DNA of 64,000 nt from Prinia subflava (GCF_021018805.1 NC_086283.1:55976705-56040704); one strand, 5' to 3'; numbered from the stretch's first letter, positions 24,163-38,011 are shown. Notes: a model not told the origin generated them from the letters alone. Numbers and translations: made by a program.

Positions 24163-25549
24163 AATATAGAATGGTTAAAAACCCAGTTCATTGCAGTTCT
24201 ATGCAGCTATGTCCTTATTCCTGCATGAATTCCCTATTCTGCCCACAACCTGTCAGGTCCCTATCAATTTTTTCTTGACCTGTCAGCTCAGCAAGAAGTA
24301 TCATGCACTGTGGCTTTGTAAGAATGCAGCCGTGCCAACTGACCAGCAGCTCTCTGCGAGCTTACTCCCTGGCTAGTTGCTATTTCTTGGCTGCTGGGTG
24401 AGGCTAAACAGAACTTGACTCTGATGGATCAAACAGCTCTGGAGCCTGAATGAGGCCCCAGGGCAATACTTTGTGCAGGCTGGCTGAAAGAGCTGAATAT
24501 CTTTGAAAACTCCGTGTCTGTCAAATTTTGTTGAAACTGTCCAAGGCACTCCAGGGTACCAGTGAGAGAAACACAGACACACAGACAGCATGACTGCCTA
24601 AGCCTTGTTTCCTCAGGAAACCAGGCTAAAAATGTGCCCAGAGATATTTTTAATGTTGCAAACTATTAAGCAGTCTTCAAGATGAAGAAAAGAAATACCT
24701 ACACTACATATTATTTGGAGAAAGATATCAGTGTGCAATGAGAATGAGAATTGAGAAATGAGAAGAAGAGCAAAAATCCATTCAGAGTTGTATAAACCAA
24801 TGATTTTGGAGTGAAAATGAGTGCCTTTGCTTTCCATAATTTATACTTAAACTAAATCACCACCAGTAATTACAACAATAGTAAATTTTTTTCTTTATAT
24901 ATGCTTACAAACAAGTTCATGGCAATAGCTTGTCTCTTGTTGAAGCAAGGTTAATTTTATAAGATCTGCTCAGAATGTTATCCCTTATAAATTCTCTGTT
25001 GCATGTTGTGTTTTTATTCTCTTCCAGAAATATTTACAGATGCCTTCCATTTCCACAAAAATATCTGTACAGCACTCACTGCTTATCTGGTCTGATATTT
25101 TGTGAGTTTTGCTCATGACTTTCAGATCACATCCTATGTTCCTAATTGAGGAGAAGGCTAATATATCTTGAACATGGAATACAAATTAACAAGCCTGGAT
25201 GAATGAATATTCTTTTTCTTTTTATGAGATTGACTATCCAGACATGCAGTGTCAAGAACCTGTAATGTAAATGTGGGCCTGTCCTCAGTACAGAGACAGG
25301 AGGGTGGAGCTTTTGGTGTTTTCTGTTCGGTACCATACATGTCACTCCTGGGGAAGCAAGCTTTCCAAAAAAAGCCAGGCCTGGAAAAGGAAACCTGGCC
25401 ATTTTTGGCTGGCTCTCTGCAGGACAAGGCACTGGGTCACCCCAGCAGGCCTAGCCCCACTCTGCCACTGGTGGTTACTTCTCCTTTTCCTCTGAACCAC
25501 AGCTTTTGTGGTTTCGTGCTGGAAGTCAGCCACAGCAAGCCCGAGATGC
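24163..25549. other. Unassigned DNA leading into the assembly gap
   Basis: The last 250 bases (about 25300-25549) are richer in G and C than the surroundings. No coding domain is recognised. Confidence 0.45.
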
Positions 25550-25749
25550 NNNNNNNNNNNNNNNNNNNNNNNNNNNNNNNNNNNNNNNNNNNNNNNNNNN
25601 NNNNNNNNNNNNNNNNNNNNNNNNNNNNNNNNNNNNNNNNNNNNNNNNNNNNNNNNNNNNNNNNNNNNNNNNNNNNNNNNNNNNNNNNNNNNNNNNNNNN
25701 NNNNNNNNNNNNNNNNNNNNNNNNNNNNNNNNNNNNNNNNNNNNNNNNN
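25550..25749. other. Assembly gap (200 N)
   Basis: Two hundred undetermined bases. Open frames that appear to run across it are meaningless. Confidence 1.
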
Positions 25750-27900
25750 GATTCCAGTTTAGAATCTCTCCTAGTGCTCCTCCATTATTGAAAGGGGCAG
25801 GGAAAAAAGGGAGCATTTTGAGTGGGTTTAATTTTCCGTCTCTGTTTTAAATAGCTCAGCACCTGCTAGCAAAGTACAACTGATAATGTCAAAAGATGGA
25901 GAGAGCAGAGAGAGGTAATATACTGAAGGTGCTGAGTAATATCTTCATAACTTTGAAAATGTGAATAGTCACATTAATGTTAATGAAATTTTCTACAAAT
26001 TTGAAGTAGCAGACATGCAAAAGAAATAGAATTGAGGCTTAGTTTATCAGATTTATCTGGGAAAATATTCCTAACCTAAGCTGGAGACTAGATATCTCCT
26101 TCTAGGATTGACATATAAGGTTTAGAAATGTATTCAAATGTACTTTACCACTGAAAAATATTTAATTGCCTTTCATTATATATATCTGCATTTCAGTAGG
26201 CACAAATTACTTTTCTTTCTAACAAGATCATCATTCAGATTAAGGTTCAAACAGGTCTTAATCGTCTCATTGCAAATTATCAGATCCTGCCCTTTCAACA
26301 AGGGCCATTCTTGAGTGCGTCCTGTAACAGGACCTCACAAGCTTTTGAGGATCCCAGAGGCAAAAAGAAGGGTGTGAGTGCTAACACAGAGTTTGAGTTT
26401 TCTCCATCGCCTGCCTGCCTGAACTGCTTTTTCATTATGACATTCCCTGGAACTGGTTTGTCTGAGACCAGGTTGTGCTTTCCCAAATGTAATTTGGGAG
26501 ATAGCAAAGTCCAGAAACTACTCCAGCTGGGAGGACTCTAGAGTGACTGTCTCGTTTCAGGGGACCTACCTTCAGACAGGAAAAGCTGAGATGTGTGTAT
26601 TCAACCCAGACTTTGCTACTTGGCTTTGGAGCCAGGATGTGGGCTCTGGTCTCTCTTATTTATCAGTCCAGATTGAGCCTCAGTGTCTACAGCTGGGTAC
26701 TTCATAGAGCATGATAATTCTGAAGCCTGCTGTGAACAAACCAGTGTAGCAAAAAGCAGTATTTCTTCAGAGACAATTTCAAATATTGCAGGATTTACAG
26801 CAGCAGATAAGGGTGTGCAGAACAACCCAGTAATTCATCTGGGCCCCAAATATGTTTCACCCTTATCCACAGACCCCATGGACAGATCACAACAGTGGGC
26901 TGCAGGCACTGAATCTGTAAATACAGGGTACAGAGTAAAATCTGGACATCTTATTTTGGAGCTGGTAGCTATGCCTTTGGCAGTTTCACTTGGCAAAAGA
27001 AATGGGAACTCACTCAAATTTGCAGGGAAAACTGTATTACCTCATATGACTAGGAGAAGTGGTAGAAATAAAATTTTGTTCCATCCCAAGTTGCCTGTAA
27101 GGAAATTCATGATTTATTTTTAATCTCTCCTTTAATATGTTACAGTGCTGACATTTAATGAGAAGACTCACATAAATTATTTCATTTTACTTCAAAATGC
27201 ATTTACTTAGACATATGTTCTGTGATATGATTTCTCATGCGCATTCATAAGAATGCACAAGCAAAGAGGTAAAAGTATTAAATTAATTAGTTAGCGAGAC
27301 TGTTAGGATATAGAATCACACATTTCTCTGAGACTCCACTGTGCCTTTTTTGAGTACACTTGAGCTACATTTAAGCTTTCTCTAGTGTATTTTTTATCTA
27401 TGCTTTATGTAAGATATCCATGGTCCTATTCCTCTGTGATTTTAACATACACATTGCCTCTGAATTACTAGAACATTACATACATAATACATGATTTCAG
27501 CAATTCTTTTAGATCAATTCTATACACAAAAAAACAACCAGTTTTTTTCCGTTTTTTATCACAAGTGTGCCTATTTTCATACAGCTGAAATCCCAGTCAT
27601 TTGAAAATACACAGGTGCAGAAATATGCAATCTAAGGAATTCAGAAAACATTAGTCAGCAAAGTTTCTCTTCCATGTCCAACTGACCTTAATTTTCATCT
27701 CCAGGTCTTGAAAACTGTGAGCAAAAACAAAGAAAAAAACCCCTATTTTTCAGACAGAAGTTATCAGTAAACTTTTTACAGTGATTTTTTGCCTTGTATA
27801 AAGCACTGCTGAAGATCTTTTTTTCATTTGACAACATAAGTAGACCACAATTAGTGTGTAAATTCATAAGTTTAAAAACGTTTAAACTATATGTTAATAT
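25750..27900. other. Unassigned DNA
   Basis: No gene recognised. The longest open frame (26683-27123, plus strand, 146 codons) has no domain I know and no clear exon signals. Confidence 0.45.
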
Positions 27901-28560
27901 CCACAGAATCACAAAAGCAACTGGGTTGTAAAAGACTTTTGAGATCATCTAGTCCATCCTATGACCCAACTCCACTGTGTCAACCAGACCATGGCACTGA
28001 GTGCTACCTCCAGTCACTTTTCTTGTGAAGAACTTCATAAAATCCAGCCTAAATGTTCCCTGGCAGAGAAGGCTACTGGGAAAGGCTGTGTCCTCTTCCT
28101 GTCACTGGTTACCTGGAAGAAGAGATCAACCTCACCCAGCCACAATCTCTTCTCAGGAACTTGAGGAGAGCAATAAATATCACTCAGCCCTGAGCCTCCT
28201 CTCCTCCAGGTTAAATACCCTCAGCTGAAGACAGCCACTCCTCACAGGACTTGAGTTCTAGACCCTTCACCAGCTTTGTTGTCCTTTTCTGGACAAGCTC
28301 CGGAATCTCAATATCCTTCCTTAACTGGAGGGCCCAGAACTGGACACAGAATTTGATGTGCAGCCTTACCAGTGCCAAGTACAGAGGGAAAAACCCTGCC
28401 CTGCTCCTGCTGGCCACACTATTGCTGATACAGGCCAGGATGCCATTGGACTTCTTGACTACCTGGACACATTTCTGGCTCAGGTTCAGCTGCTATCAGT
28501 CGGTATCCTCAGATCCCTTTCTGGCTGGCCACTGTCCAGAGCCAATTCCCAAAGCCCAGT
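27901..28560 (-). mobile_element. CR1 LINE 3' fragment (about 660 bp)
   Basis: Minus-strand CR1, the longest in the window. On the plus strand it begins 'cacagaatcaca' (the remnant of the octamer tail), then 'gagatcatctagtcca', 'cagccctgagcctcc', 'tggacaagctccgg', 'ggcccagaactggacaca' and 'ctgctcctgctggccacac', all in family order. It fades towards the site where LTR 'E' inserted (28578). No intact reading frame remains. Confidence 0.88.
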
Positions 28561-28706
28561 GTTCCTGTGCTCTGTTTATTTGTGTCATGGGTTGGTGCTG
28601 GCCAAATGCCAATGCCCCCATGAGTGTATATTTTTCCCAATGAACTACTGTGAAATGTGGTCAAGAACAGAGCAGAGCGAGCCTAAAAGTTGAAATAGAA
28701 AAAAAC

Positions 28707-28712
28707 TTTATT
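28707..28712 (-). terminator. Polyadenylation signal of LTR 'E'
   Basis: AATAAA on the minus strand, about 125 bases before the 3' end of the LTR, which gives a plausible R/U5 boundary. Confidence 0.6.
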
Positions 28713-29594
28713 AAACTACATAACAACAGAGAATAGAAAAGAAAACCGAAACGCCCAGAAACAGAAATTAAAACCTCCCAGAACATTTCTTCTCCTCCCC
28801 CAATTTCCATCCCTTACATGCTCGAACAGTTAACACTTGCACATTACCCTCATCCCACTTGCTTAAACCAAAAACCCTGGGTTCCCAATCAAAGTCATCA
28901 TCACTCAAAAAAACCAATCTTCAATTTGTCAGGGGAGAGAGGAGTCTCTCTCGCATCACAGACCCACCACAGGAAACACAGGTCCATCCTCCCGTGTTCC
29001 CATGTCACCCATGGCCCTGCCTGGGGCAGTCTGCCAGGGTGACACCCTCCTTTCCATGTCCAGTGCTCTCACCACCGTCCATGGACCAAAACCATACAGG
29101 GCTCTTTTAAGGATGTTTGGCCAAGTACCAAAAACCAGCCATCTTCTCATTTTGGGACAAGCAGTCCCCCCCACATTTACCCCTGGGGCCGAGGGTTCCG
29201 AGAACAGGCCACAAAGTCTTTGGTTTTGAGCCAAATGCATCCACCCAAATACAGTCTTATTTATGTTCAGGAGAATTCAGGGTCTGTCTATGGCTCACAT
29301 TAGGCAAGAAAAATCCAGCCCAAAAGCCACTCCTCTTCATCTCTGCCCATTTGGGGTTCTTTTCATCGTCCTTTATCATCTTGGTCCCAGGCTGTCTCTC
29401 TCACTTCTGAAACAACCAGCGATAAGAATCAGTGTCTGGGAATAATTTTCTTCTGCCTCAGAAAGAGTTAAAAGCTTCTGTCTCCCAGCAAGGCCACAGG
29501 CTCAGGCACTGGCAGGCTCCAGCAGCTCCCACACGCAGCAGCAGCTCAGCACCTTCTCCCTGGGCAGGGGGGGCAGGTGGAGACGGGACGAGGC

Positions 29595-29622
29595 GGGGGG
29601 GGATGGGGACAGGGACGGGGGG
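29595..29622 (+). other. G-quadruplex-capable motif inside LTR 'E'
   Basis: Four G-runs (8, 4, 3 and 6) separated by loops of 2 to 3 bases satisfy the usual quadruplex pattern. Another G10 run lies at 29776-29785. The G-rich strand is the template strand with respect to LTR transcription. Confidence 0.7.
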
Positions 29623-29978
29623 ATGGAAGGCACCTCCAAAGTTCTCCACCCCTCCATCCTGGATGGGGCTGGCCCAGCTCCAGTCCCATTCTCTCTCTTT
29701 CCCTTCCCCTGGGGCCTGGGCCTACCTCAGCCTGACCACCTGGCTCCCTCCCCCACCCAGCCTGGTCAGCTGGGCGGGGGGGGGGAGGAAAAAGATTCTC
29801 CTTTCCTGAAAGCAAAGCCAGAAAGAAAAAGTCCCTCTGGGAGTCCTTGCTTTTAACCCCTTGTGTTCTCAGAGGCCCTCAGTGGCCAACCGAAAGTGCC
29901 AACATTCAAACCTGACCACTGATTGGTTTGACCACAGCTTCCTGAAAAACTCACTTCCCTTCAAACCAAGACAATTTG

Positions 29979-32900
29979 TTATTTCATTTTGAATAATTAA
30001 AACTAAAAAGAAGTATGTAAATTTCTTGGGTACTCAGTAGTTACACCTTCAGAGAATACACTCATAAGTACCAGTCCTTTGAAGTAACACTCTGCCTATC
30101 TATCAAATCAATAATTCCTACACTGAATACTTCCCAGGCACTTCCCATTTACATCTCTCCTGTACATAAAATAAGTACAAGCAGCCCTGTAGCACGGTGT
30201 TCCAAGGGTTTTGTAACTTGAGAAAATAAGCAGTGTTTTACAGCTGTTCATGGGTATCTGCCACTTCTTGTTTGTTTTCTTGCCTTCTTCTTGCTGTGCC
30301 TGGCATCTCTTTCTCATCCTCACCTGTTTATTTAATGATACAGTGCAGCTGCAGCAGAGAGTGCATTAATAAATTGAACTGGGCCCATGTGCCTCTGTCC
30401 CAAGTGCCTGGGGTTCTTTCTGTACTGAGCTCCTGCTGTAGGGAATGTGTAACAGGGACACTGAAATTAGTTGAAGGCAGGGTATACTTGCTTGAACTCC
30501 TCAGCCTGCCTCAGTATTGGCAGGGTTAACTGCTGCCTTACCTATCTGGAAAGGTGCATAAGCTTTTACATTTCTATGCTTTCAAAGTATTTTTTCCTGT
30601 TTTCACCTTCAGGCATTAAAACTTCTATTAAATACAATATCAAATCAAACTAAGTATTTTGTTCTAAAATGTAAAATATCTAAAAGTTTTAGTCTAATAC
30701 AGAATCACAAATAAATGTTTTTAAATACATTTTTAAGCCAAACTGTTTAAAACTATTTCCTTTTACATTTAAATATCAAAATCCAGAAGGCTGTTTGCTT
30801 TTTTCTGCTCTGCTGGTTATTGCTTGATTTTTGTGGTTTGGTTTTGATGGCATCTCTAATATGCAAAGCAAATATGAAGAGCAAAGTTGTACTGCACTTT
30901 GGTTGTGGTGTCTTCTGTAATAAAAGAAGATAATTGCTCTGAACTCAGTTTGGAGGATAAAAAAGTTGTTTACAATGTTTTGTCTCCTGCTTTAATTGTG
31001 CTGAGAAGACATGGCTATTAGAAACACATTTTTATTTCTATTTCTTTGTTATGACTACCAGTTTAGGTTTTGCCTAGTTATTTACAAAATAATTTTTCCT
31101 GACAAAGAACTATTTCTGAAAATAGTAAATTTCATGTCATTTTTATATGTATTAATGATACCACAATTTACAGTATCTTTCACAAGAAAAGGGTAGTTTT
31201 TCTCAAATAAGTTACTCAAATGTTACTCAAAGTTACTCAAAAAAATTACTCAAATTTTCTCAAATGAGATACTAGCAGTAGGAGCCAGGTAACAAGCAGC
31301 TGCATTTACATTTAAGATTTTTAATTCAAGGAAATTATTTGATAGTAATAGTTCAGACTGGTAGAATAAAAATATTAACAGTAATTTCCTGAGGACATTT
31401 TCTAAGAGCAGTGCTGAGTACTTACTGATACTTTTTTCTGTATTTCAATTATACTGGAATATACCCAAGTTACAAAAAATCTAGTTAGATCTAAAAACTG
31501 TTAGTTATAAATCAATAGTTAAATCAATTGACTGAGTCAGAGATGGACAGCACAGATTTCCTTTGAAATCCCCTGTTGTTATGGGTACAGTGCCTTTGAT
31601 AGTGAGATTTCTTTTTTTAACATCAATCTATTAAATTCAAGGAGGGCAGTATACAACTGATGAAGGTTTTTTTCAGATATATTAAAAGGGTGATTTAAAA
31701 ATTACAGTTTACACGGGTAAATAATTTCAGACTGGTTAGTTGCATCATGAAAGAAACAGTGAAAACAGCTTTTTAAAATCTGTCCTGTTCATATGACACT
31801 ATCAACAAGCAAATAGAATAATAAGATGGGATTGTTTTTTTCAACATTATATTTCAGTATCATTTTCAAATGTGCACATACACTATTATGAACATTGAAC
31901 TCTCTGAGAACGTTGTTATGGACACAGACATGTACAGAACTCTGACCTCAAGAGCACACATAGACATCTGACAATATAATTGGACACTTCACTGCAAAGC
32001 CAATACATAATATAGGAACACATACACAGTGTGAAATGCCTCATTTCAAAATAATGTTTTATAAACAGAAGGATAAGTTGCTAAGTCCCCTCTCCTTCAT
32101 CAAGAAAAGTAATCTCAGAACTTTTGCAGTTTGTCAGAGTATCAAGAACTAAAACTGAATTGCTACTAAGAAAAAAAAACAGAAAAGGAAGAACAGAACC
32201 GGAGTGTATTTTAGTGTGGTTTATCCCTGATTTTTCACTCATGAGTAAAAAACCATATGAGTGAGAAGTTTACCAGAGGAAAGAGTTAAGACAGGGACAT
32301 AAAGGAGCTGGAATACTAAGGAATGCTATTAGCATGAGACTGATAAACATGACTGATCTTCTACACTAAAACTCTTATGTAAACTTGATTAATCATTGTC
32401 ATGAATGTTAGTGTGTATGTACTTTTAAAATAGTAAATTCATTTGTCCAAAAATTACAATATTTGTGTATTCTTTGAAGAATAATTTTACTCCAAATACA
32501 TGTTCTTCAATTTGTCTTAAAGCCATCTGTTACAAAAGAATTTAACACAATGTTAAAAAGATGTATGCTCAGAATTCCAGATGAAATGGTGTTCAAGAAA
32601 GAAACTGTTCTCTCCATTGCTTTATTGAAGGAATAATGAATGATGCATATTAAATCTGAAAAATGTGGGTAATGGAAATATAAGTTATGTTTATTGTTAA
32701 GAAGGATCTGTAAATGTTAATCCAAACTATGTATTGCTATGTGTTTTACATCATAATAGTCACATACTTGGAATAAATGTGGGCCTGGAACAAAAATTAT
32801 GCTTGTCCTTATGCAAACATTTTGTCTCAAGTAGAAAAATAGACCATTTCTTTAAATAAGAATAACAATCAGGAAAATATGACCTAATTTTCTTACATGG

Positions 32901-34528
32901 CTAAAGCTGGAAGACAAATAAACTTGAATTGTTTAATGAAGTTTTTCAAATATGAATTAATTTAACAAATCAATTTTTTAATCTCTACTCTTGGAAATTA
33001 AAGGACTAATATTTTAGGTCTATTTTCATTCTACTTTAAAGGATAGCATATCTATTATTTTATTGTCTAGATTTGTGGTAACAGGAGTAATTAGAAAGAG
33101 GTATGTCTTGGAAAACCAGCTGGTTTTGATATATAAACTTTATCTCAAGAAACTTTTTTATTGGCTATAAGCCTGTCTTGATGGTTTATGTCATTGTATC
33201 TCAATGTTTATTAAAAAAGCTAAGTCATTAGGTCACCAAGTTAATTCACTCTCTAGAAGTTAAATTGAGGGCAAAGATAGAGATTTTAGGAGATGATGAG
33301 GAGTGTCTCAGTTAAGTGTTACACTGAAATGTATGTGCTTAATTCCTTGAGGACATATTCCTCATAACAGTTTAAATATAAAGGTCATCTTTAAAACTCC
33401 TGCCAGGACTTAGAACTGAACTCAACAGAATCAAACAACTCAAAATAGAAGAGATGGAAAATGCTGAAAACTGTTATGGTATGTAAGAGTTTGGCCCCAA
33501 TGGGCTGAATAGATGAAGTTCAAGGAGAGAAGATGATCAATGTTTACACGGGAGAAAAGCCTCTTCTTTTTTTCTATGTAACTGTAACTCTATCTGTAAT
33601 AGAATAAGCTGTAATTCTATCTATTCTGTAATTGTGAAAATTCCATCAAGCCTATACCAAAATTCATCTCTAAACAATCCATACAGACTTAAACAAACTC
33701 CATGTGAGGTTTTCAAATAAGTACAAATTTTAATTTCATGCAAACAACTGATTTTATCAACTTCTAAATCCCTCTGGAATAAAACAACCATTTCTTAGTA
33801 ACTGAGTGGGAAATTCATTCTTTTCGCCACTAATAATACATGTTACATTCAAATGATCACCTTCAGCCTAAGTGTTTTCTTCTATCTGGACAAAACAAAA
33901 CTATGATACACCTCACTCCAGTTCTTTCTGCCCTTAAGGCAAAATAAGAAGGAAAAATGTCAAACCCCAATCTTAATAAATGTGAGAAGTAAAAAAAAAA
34001 AAAAATTTCCATCTGCTTCCTAAACAAAACCTAAAGTCTCTCTCTTTTGCAAGTAACCTCTAAAAATAATAGTGTTTACTTTGCATAGACACACAAGCAT
34101 TCACAGATCCTTATCAAAGAAATCTGAATAATAAAATTTATTCATTTTCACCTCCTATTTTAGCTAGATAAATCCTTCACCACTTTATTATGTCTCCAGT
34201 TTTGAAAGGCACTAACATCATACATAGTCATTCCTCCACACAGGATCTTTTCTGAAAGAAATAGAAACATTTTAAATTTTTGTGAGTTTCAGTCAGTTAC
34301 AGTTCAATCTATAAGGAAAAAAGCAAGTATAAAAAATACAAATGAAATATCTTAGTCATGTGATTAATTGATCCTACAGTTTCACTTTACCACTCTAATA
34401 AGTCACTAAAATAAACTCTAAATTGTGTTTAACAAGGGGGATTTTTAAGATTTTTGAGTGTCCACAAGAAAATCAGAACAGAAAATAGAAAAGAATGTCT
34501 ACCTTAAACACTGTGTATAAAGATTCAT
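29979..34528. other. Unassigned AT-rich DNA
   Basis: 4.5 kb without a recognised gene, RNA or transposon. There is a local TTACTCAAA direct repeat around 31208-31258. Open frames are few and short, so this is the emptiest part of the window. Confidence 0.55.
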
Positions 34529-34547
34529 ACATATATATATATATATA
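34529..34547. repeat. (AT)n dinucleotide repeat
   Basis: About nine AT units. Confidence 0.9.
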
Positions 34548-37500
34548 AAATATCTCCTCAGAAAACACATCTGAAATATGTCTATGTAGAATAGCCTCAT
34601 ATGAGCAAAGTAGACCATGTTCTGAAAGATGTCAAGCTTGTTTTAAGGAATACAGCCTTTCAAATTACAAGAAAGGCTTCTTTTGACCTCTGCAAAGCCC
34701 ATGGAGTGCAAACCTCCAGCTGCCACATAATGAACAAAACAAGATCACAATGATAAACTGACATTAGCAGCTGCATAGCATGTATGAATAAACAACTCTT
34801 TAATAAAACAAATCCCTTTATTGTTATAAATGACAGAACATGTATTTCTTGATGATATGACGTGGTGAAAAAAGGGTATTATTACCATTTGTTTCGGCCA
34901 TATGTTCTCATTCCCAGTATTGCTTACAGAATTAAAAAATATTTATCTTACAGATTAGAATGCTGGTTTCTGGAAGATTCCTCAGCTTTGCATGATGCTC
35001 ATGAGGGGAATTCATAACACCAAATATCAGAGCCTCTTTACTTAAACTTTACTCAACCCTAGAACTAAAATATTTTTGAAGTATTATTTACCTAAAGTTT
35101 TCTGATCACACTAATACATTTCTCACTTTAGAAAAGGGGTCAGAGAGAGAGTAAAAAGATGATACACAAAGAAAGAAAAGAATAAAAATAAAATAATATA
35201 ATGAAAAGGAATTGGGTGTATTCTTTCTCTCTCACATAGCTTTTTACTGTTTTCATTCTCCCTAGTCTCAAAATTAACCAGTGTTTGAGGAAGAGCAGAG
35301 CCCTTCTGAAGCCTATAGGGTCATGTAAGAAGTGCCAGCTGATTTCTATCCTTTTCTAGGAAGTAACCACTCCTTTCACAGGGATTTTAAGGTTATTACT
35401 AAATTACAGTCAGCTGAAGAGCTGAAAGGATGTAGCAAACCTGTTAGCAAGTTTGCAAGACTTTGGATAGATGAAGTTAATTGTTCTCTTCCAAAGTATT
35501 TTTATTAGATATAAGGAAAGAAAGAAATTTATCAAGAGGAATTCTGCTGGAAAGAAAAAAGAAAAAAAATTAGCCAACAACAAATGCAACAAATTTTAAA
35601 CTAACCACCCATAAGACTGAAAATTTTCAAGAATCATTCTAGGATGTGACAAGTAAGGTAAGTCCTACAGTAATTTAGCATTCAACATCCAAATTCAACC
35701 AATTGTTCTAAACTTTCCATCTAAAACACCTTAATCCCTTCCTTCCCTCTCCCCAAAGAAAGCATACAGAAAAACAAAATTAAGCATTACGTTTTCTAGT
35801 TTATTGCCACTTCCAAAACTTGATTAGCAAACATAGTCTGTAAATCCAAGAGATCAAAGAGCTTCTCTGATCTCATAGATTCATAAAGAAACTGTGCACA
35901 AATTAAAAGAGACAATAAGAAGAAAGAAAATAAAAACAACTATGTCTATTAGTAATAATTCCTTTGAAATCTGAAGTCCAGACTCATACCAAGGCATTTC
36001 TAAATTATCAAAGATGGCCTTGATGTTCTAGAGTGTACTCTACTTTTTTTGCAGATTTACTGTCAACATACCCTTTGAAGTTCTGAAGTTCTGCACCTGC
36101 AGCTGAAATAGGGAAGGAATTAGGAGACTGATAGGAAAAACTTCCTCTACAGCCTGTGATTTTAGTGAAAGTAGCTGTGGAATGAAACACTGTATGGAGT
36201 ACAGCTATTATACAAACTCTGAGTCTGAAGGAACTCCAGTGGCTTTCCAGTCTATAGCAAATCAATGCTTATGATGATATTAAAAGGATTTATTAAATGT
36301 TATAAATTAAATTTAATACAATTGCAGATGTTTAATAATTTAATAAAATTATCAGCTTTCTCAGTTCATTATATAAAATGTCATTATGATAACTTGTTCA
36401 CCTTCTCTTCTACCAGTTTTAAAATGTTGAACTGGTAATACTGATGCAAACAACGTCATTTACACCCTCTCTGAGTGCTTCATCCTTTCATGGAAAAACC
36501 ACCAAGTAGATTAAATACCCATGTACAACGTGAACATGTTTTGTTCCGTGCTATAATATATTTAAAATCTCAGATTACAAAAACATTTGTGAAAAAGATC
36601 TAAAAGTATGAACTAAAGTAATATTTTTCTACCAGCTAATGCAAGGTTTTGAAAAATTGCTCTTAAATTACTATTTTATACCCTACAGGGTTTCAAACCT
36701 TGGAGTGAATTGTAAGAGGCTGGGGAGAAGACATAGATGGGTAGTGGTAAAATGGTGGTTAGAAATTTATATTCTGACTTGACACTTTCATTCAATCACA
36801 GGTATTTAGTAGTTAGGCTTTTAGGAAACATGAACAAATGTTGCAATATAAGGATCATGTGAGCTGGTAGCTCTGCCAGGCCATCAAGATTTGTTTTTTA
36901 ATCTGTTACAGAACTTTTGCTACGTGTCTTAAATCCCATCCTGACTGCCATAGCAACCACATGAAGTGTCAGGAGCAGCTATCACCTCTTTCTGCTATGT
37001 CAACCCCCTTCCTTAGGGCCCTACTCAGAAATAAGCCAGGTGAGAAAGTGCTCAGCAGTACTGAAGAATGAAATAAAAATAAAAATTATATCAAAATAAG
37101 ACCAGTGGAAAACCAATGAAACTCATGAACAACTCAACACCTACAAAGCTCAGCTGTAAAACTAGCACTATCTTACATTGGATTAAATTTTAATTACTTT
37201 TTAACAATAACTTTGCAGTGAATTTCTTCTCCAAAGAAATACATACTGCATCATTTTAATGATATAATACTTATTACTGTTTGCCCACTTGCAGTGCCAG
37301 TATGTAGAAGAACAATAGAATGAAGAGTGTCTTTTATTACTAAAAGAATCAGCTGCCAGCTAAAGTGTCAAAAAGCCCTCAGCATAGTACCATATGCTAT
37401 ATACTGTATATGTACCATATGTGTCCATCCATTATACAGGAAACATCAACACCATGCAAAAGTTATAAAATAAAAGCATGTCATTACAAATTAGATCATT

Positions 37501-37825
37501 ATATACACTGCATGTACTTTCTTGCAATGACTGTACCAAACCTTAAAAGTAAGCAAGTTTTCAGCAATTAACCCATAATTTACTTTTTCTTCAAATGTGG
37601 ATGTTACAAACATAAAGATGGACTAGCAGGAAGGAAAGAAGGGAGGAACACAGAAAGGAATTTGACCAAAATCCTTAAATGCAAAGTATCACCCATTAGG
37701 AGGCTGTGACATGCTAAGAGCTTTGTCCTGCAAAAACAGTACTAACTCTACATCAATAAAACTGTCTGCATGAGTACTCACATCTGGGTGATAAAAAGGG
37801 AAGAAAAGAAGAGCTGGAGAGCAGC
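34548..37825. other. Unassigned AT-rich DNA
   Basis: Nothing recognisable. A minus-strand AATAAA at 37338-37333 could serve the putative exon at 37826-38008. Confidence 0.45.
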
Positions 37826-38008
37826 TCAGCCTTTCTTCAGTTGTTTATGAACCTCATGCAGCAGCTGGGGGCCGTTGATCTGGTGTGTACCGTGTGGGTG
37901 CGGGATGTCAGGCTGCTCCCCCTGCGAGGAGCACTGCACCCCAAACAGCTGGCTTTGCTGGCTCATGTGCTTCATTGACTCCATTTCTGTGTCTCTCTCC
38001 CACAGAGC
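37826..38008 (-). CDS. Putative C-terminal coding exon, unidentified
   Basis: A minus-strand frame of 61 codons ending in TGA at 37828-37826 stands out from its AT-rich surroundings. From the first ATG (37984), 52 residues read MESMKHMSQQ... to ...HEVHKQLKKG. Counted by eye, roughly 70 percent of third codon positions are G or C although the background is around 37 percent, which is typical of a vertebrate coding exon and not of AT-rich noise. The frame is blocked upstream by TGA at 38011-38009. A possible splice acceptor with a pyrimidine stretch ends at about 38006, which would make this a terminal exon. AATAAA follows about 490 bp downstream. I do not recognise the protein, and no companion exon was found. 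A decayed exon or chance remains possible. Confidence 0.35.
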   Translation of the reverse strand, partial: ALWERDTEMESMKHMSQQSQLFGVQCSSQGEQPDIPHPHGTHQINGPQLLHEVHKQLKKG

Positions 38009-38011
38009 TCA

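Larger units (their letters stand above)
28583..29973 (-). mobile_element. Solo LTR 'E', 1391 bp
   Basis: A minus-strand LTR that starts TGTCTTGGTTTGAAG (at 29973) and ends AACCCATGACA (at 28583), flanked by an exact 5-bp duplication atttg (28578-28582 and 29974-29978). AATAAA on the minus strand lies at 28712-28707. The length and 5-bp duplication fit an ERVL-type (class III) LTR; I recall songbird LTRs starting this way but could not search. The half with higher coordinates is GC-rich and holds G-runs. It is a solo LTR: no primer site, tract or genes are present between the ends. Confidence 0.88.

Noticed and set aside
25249..25850. Open frames of up to 180 codons over the gap
   Set aside because: Most of their length is undetermined bases.
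26683..27123. 146-codon open frame
   Set aside because: No recognised domain, no initiation context or exon signals that raise it above chance.
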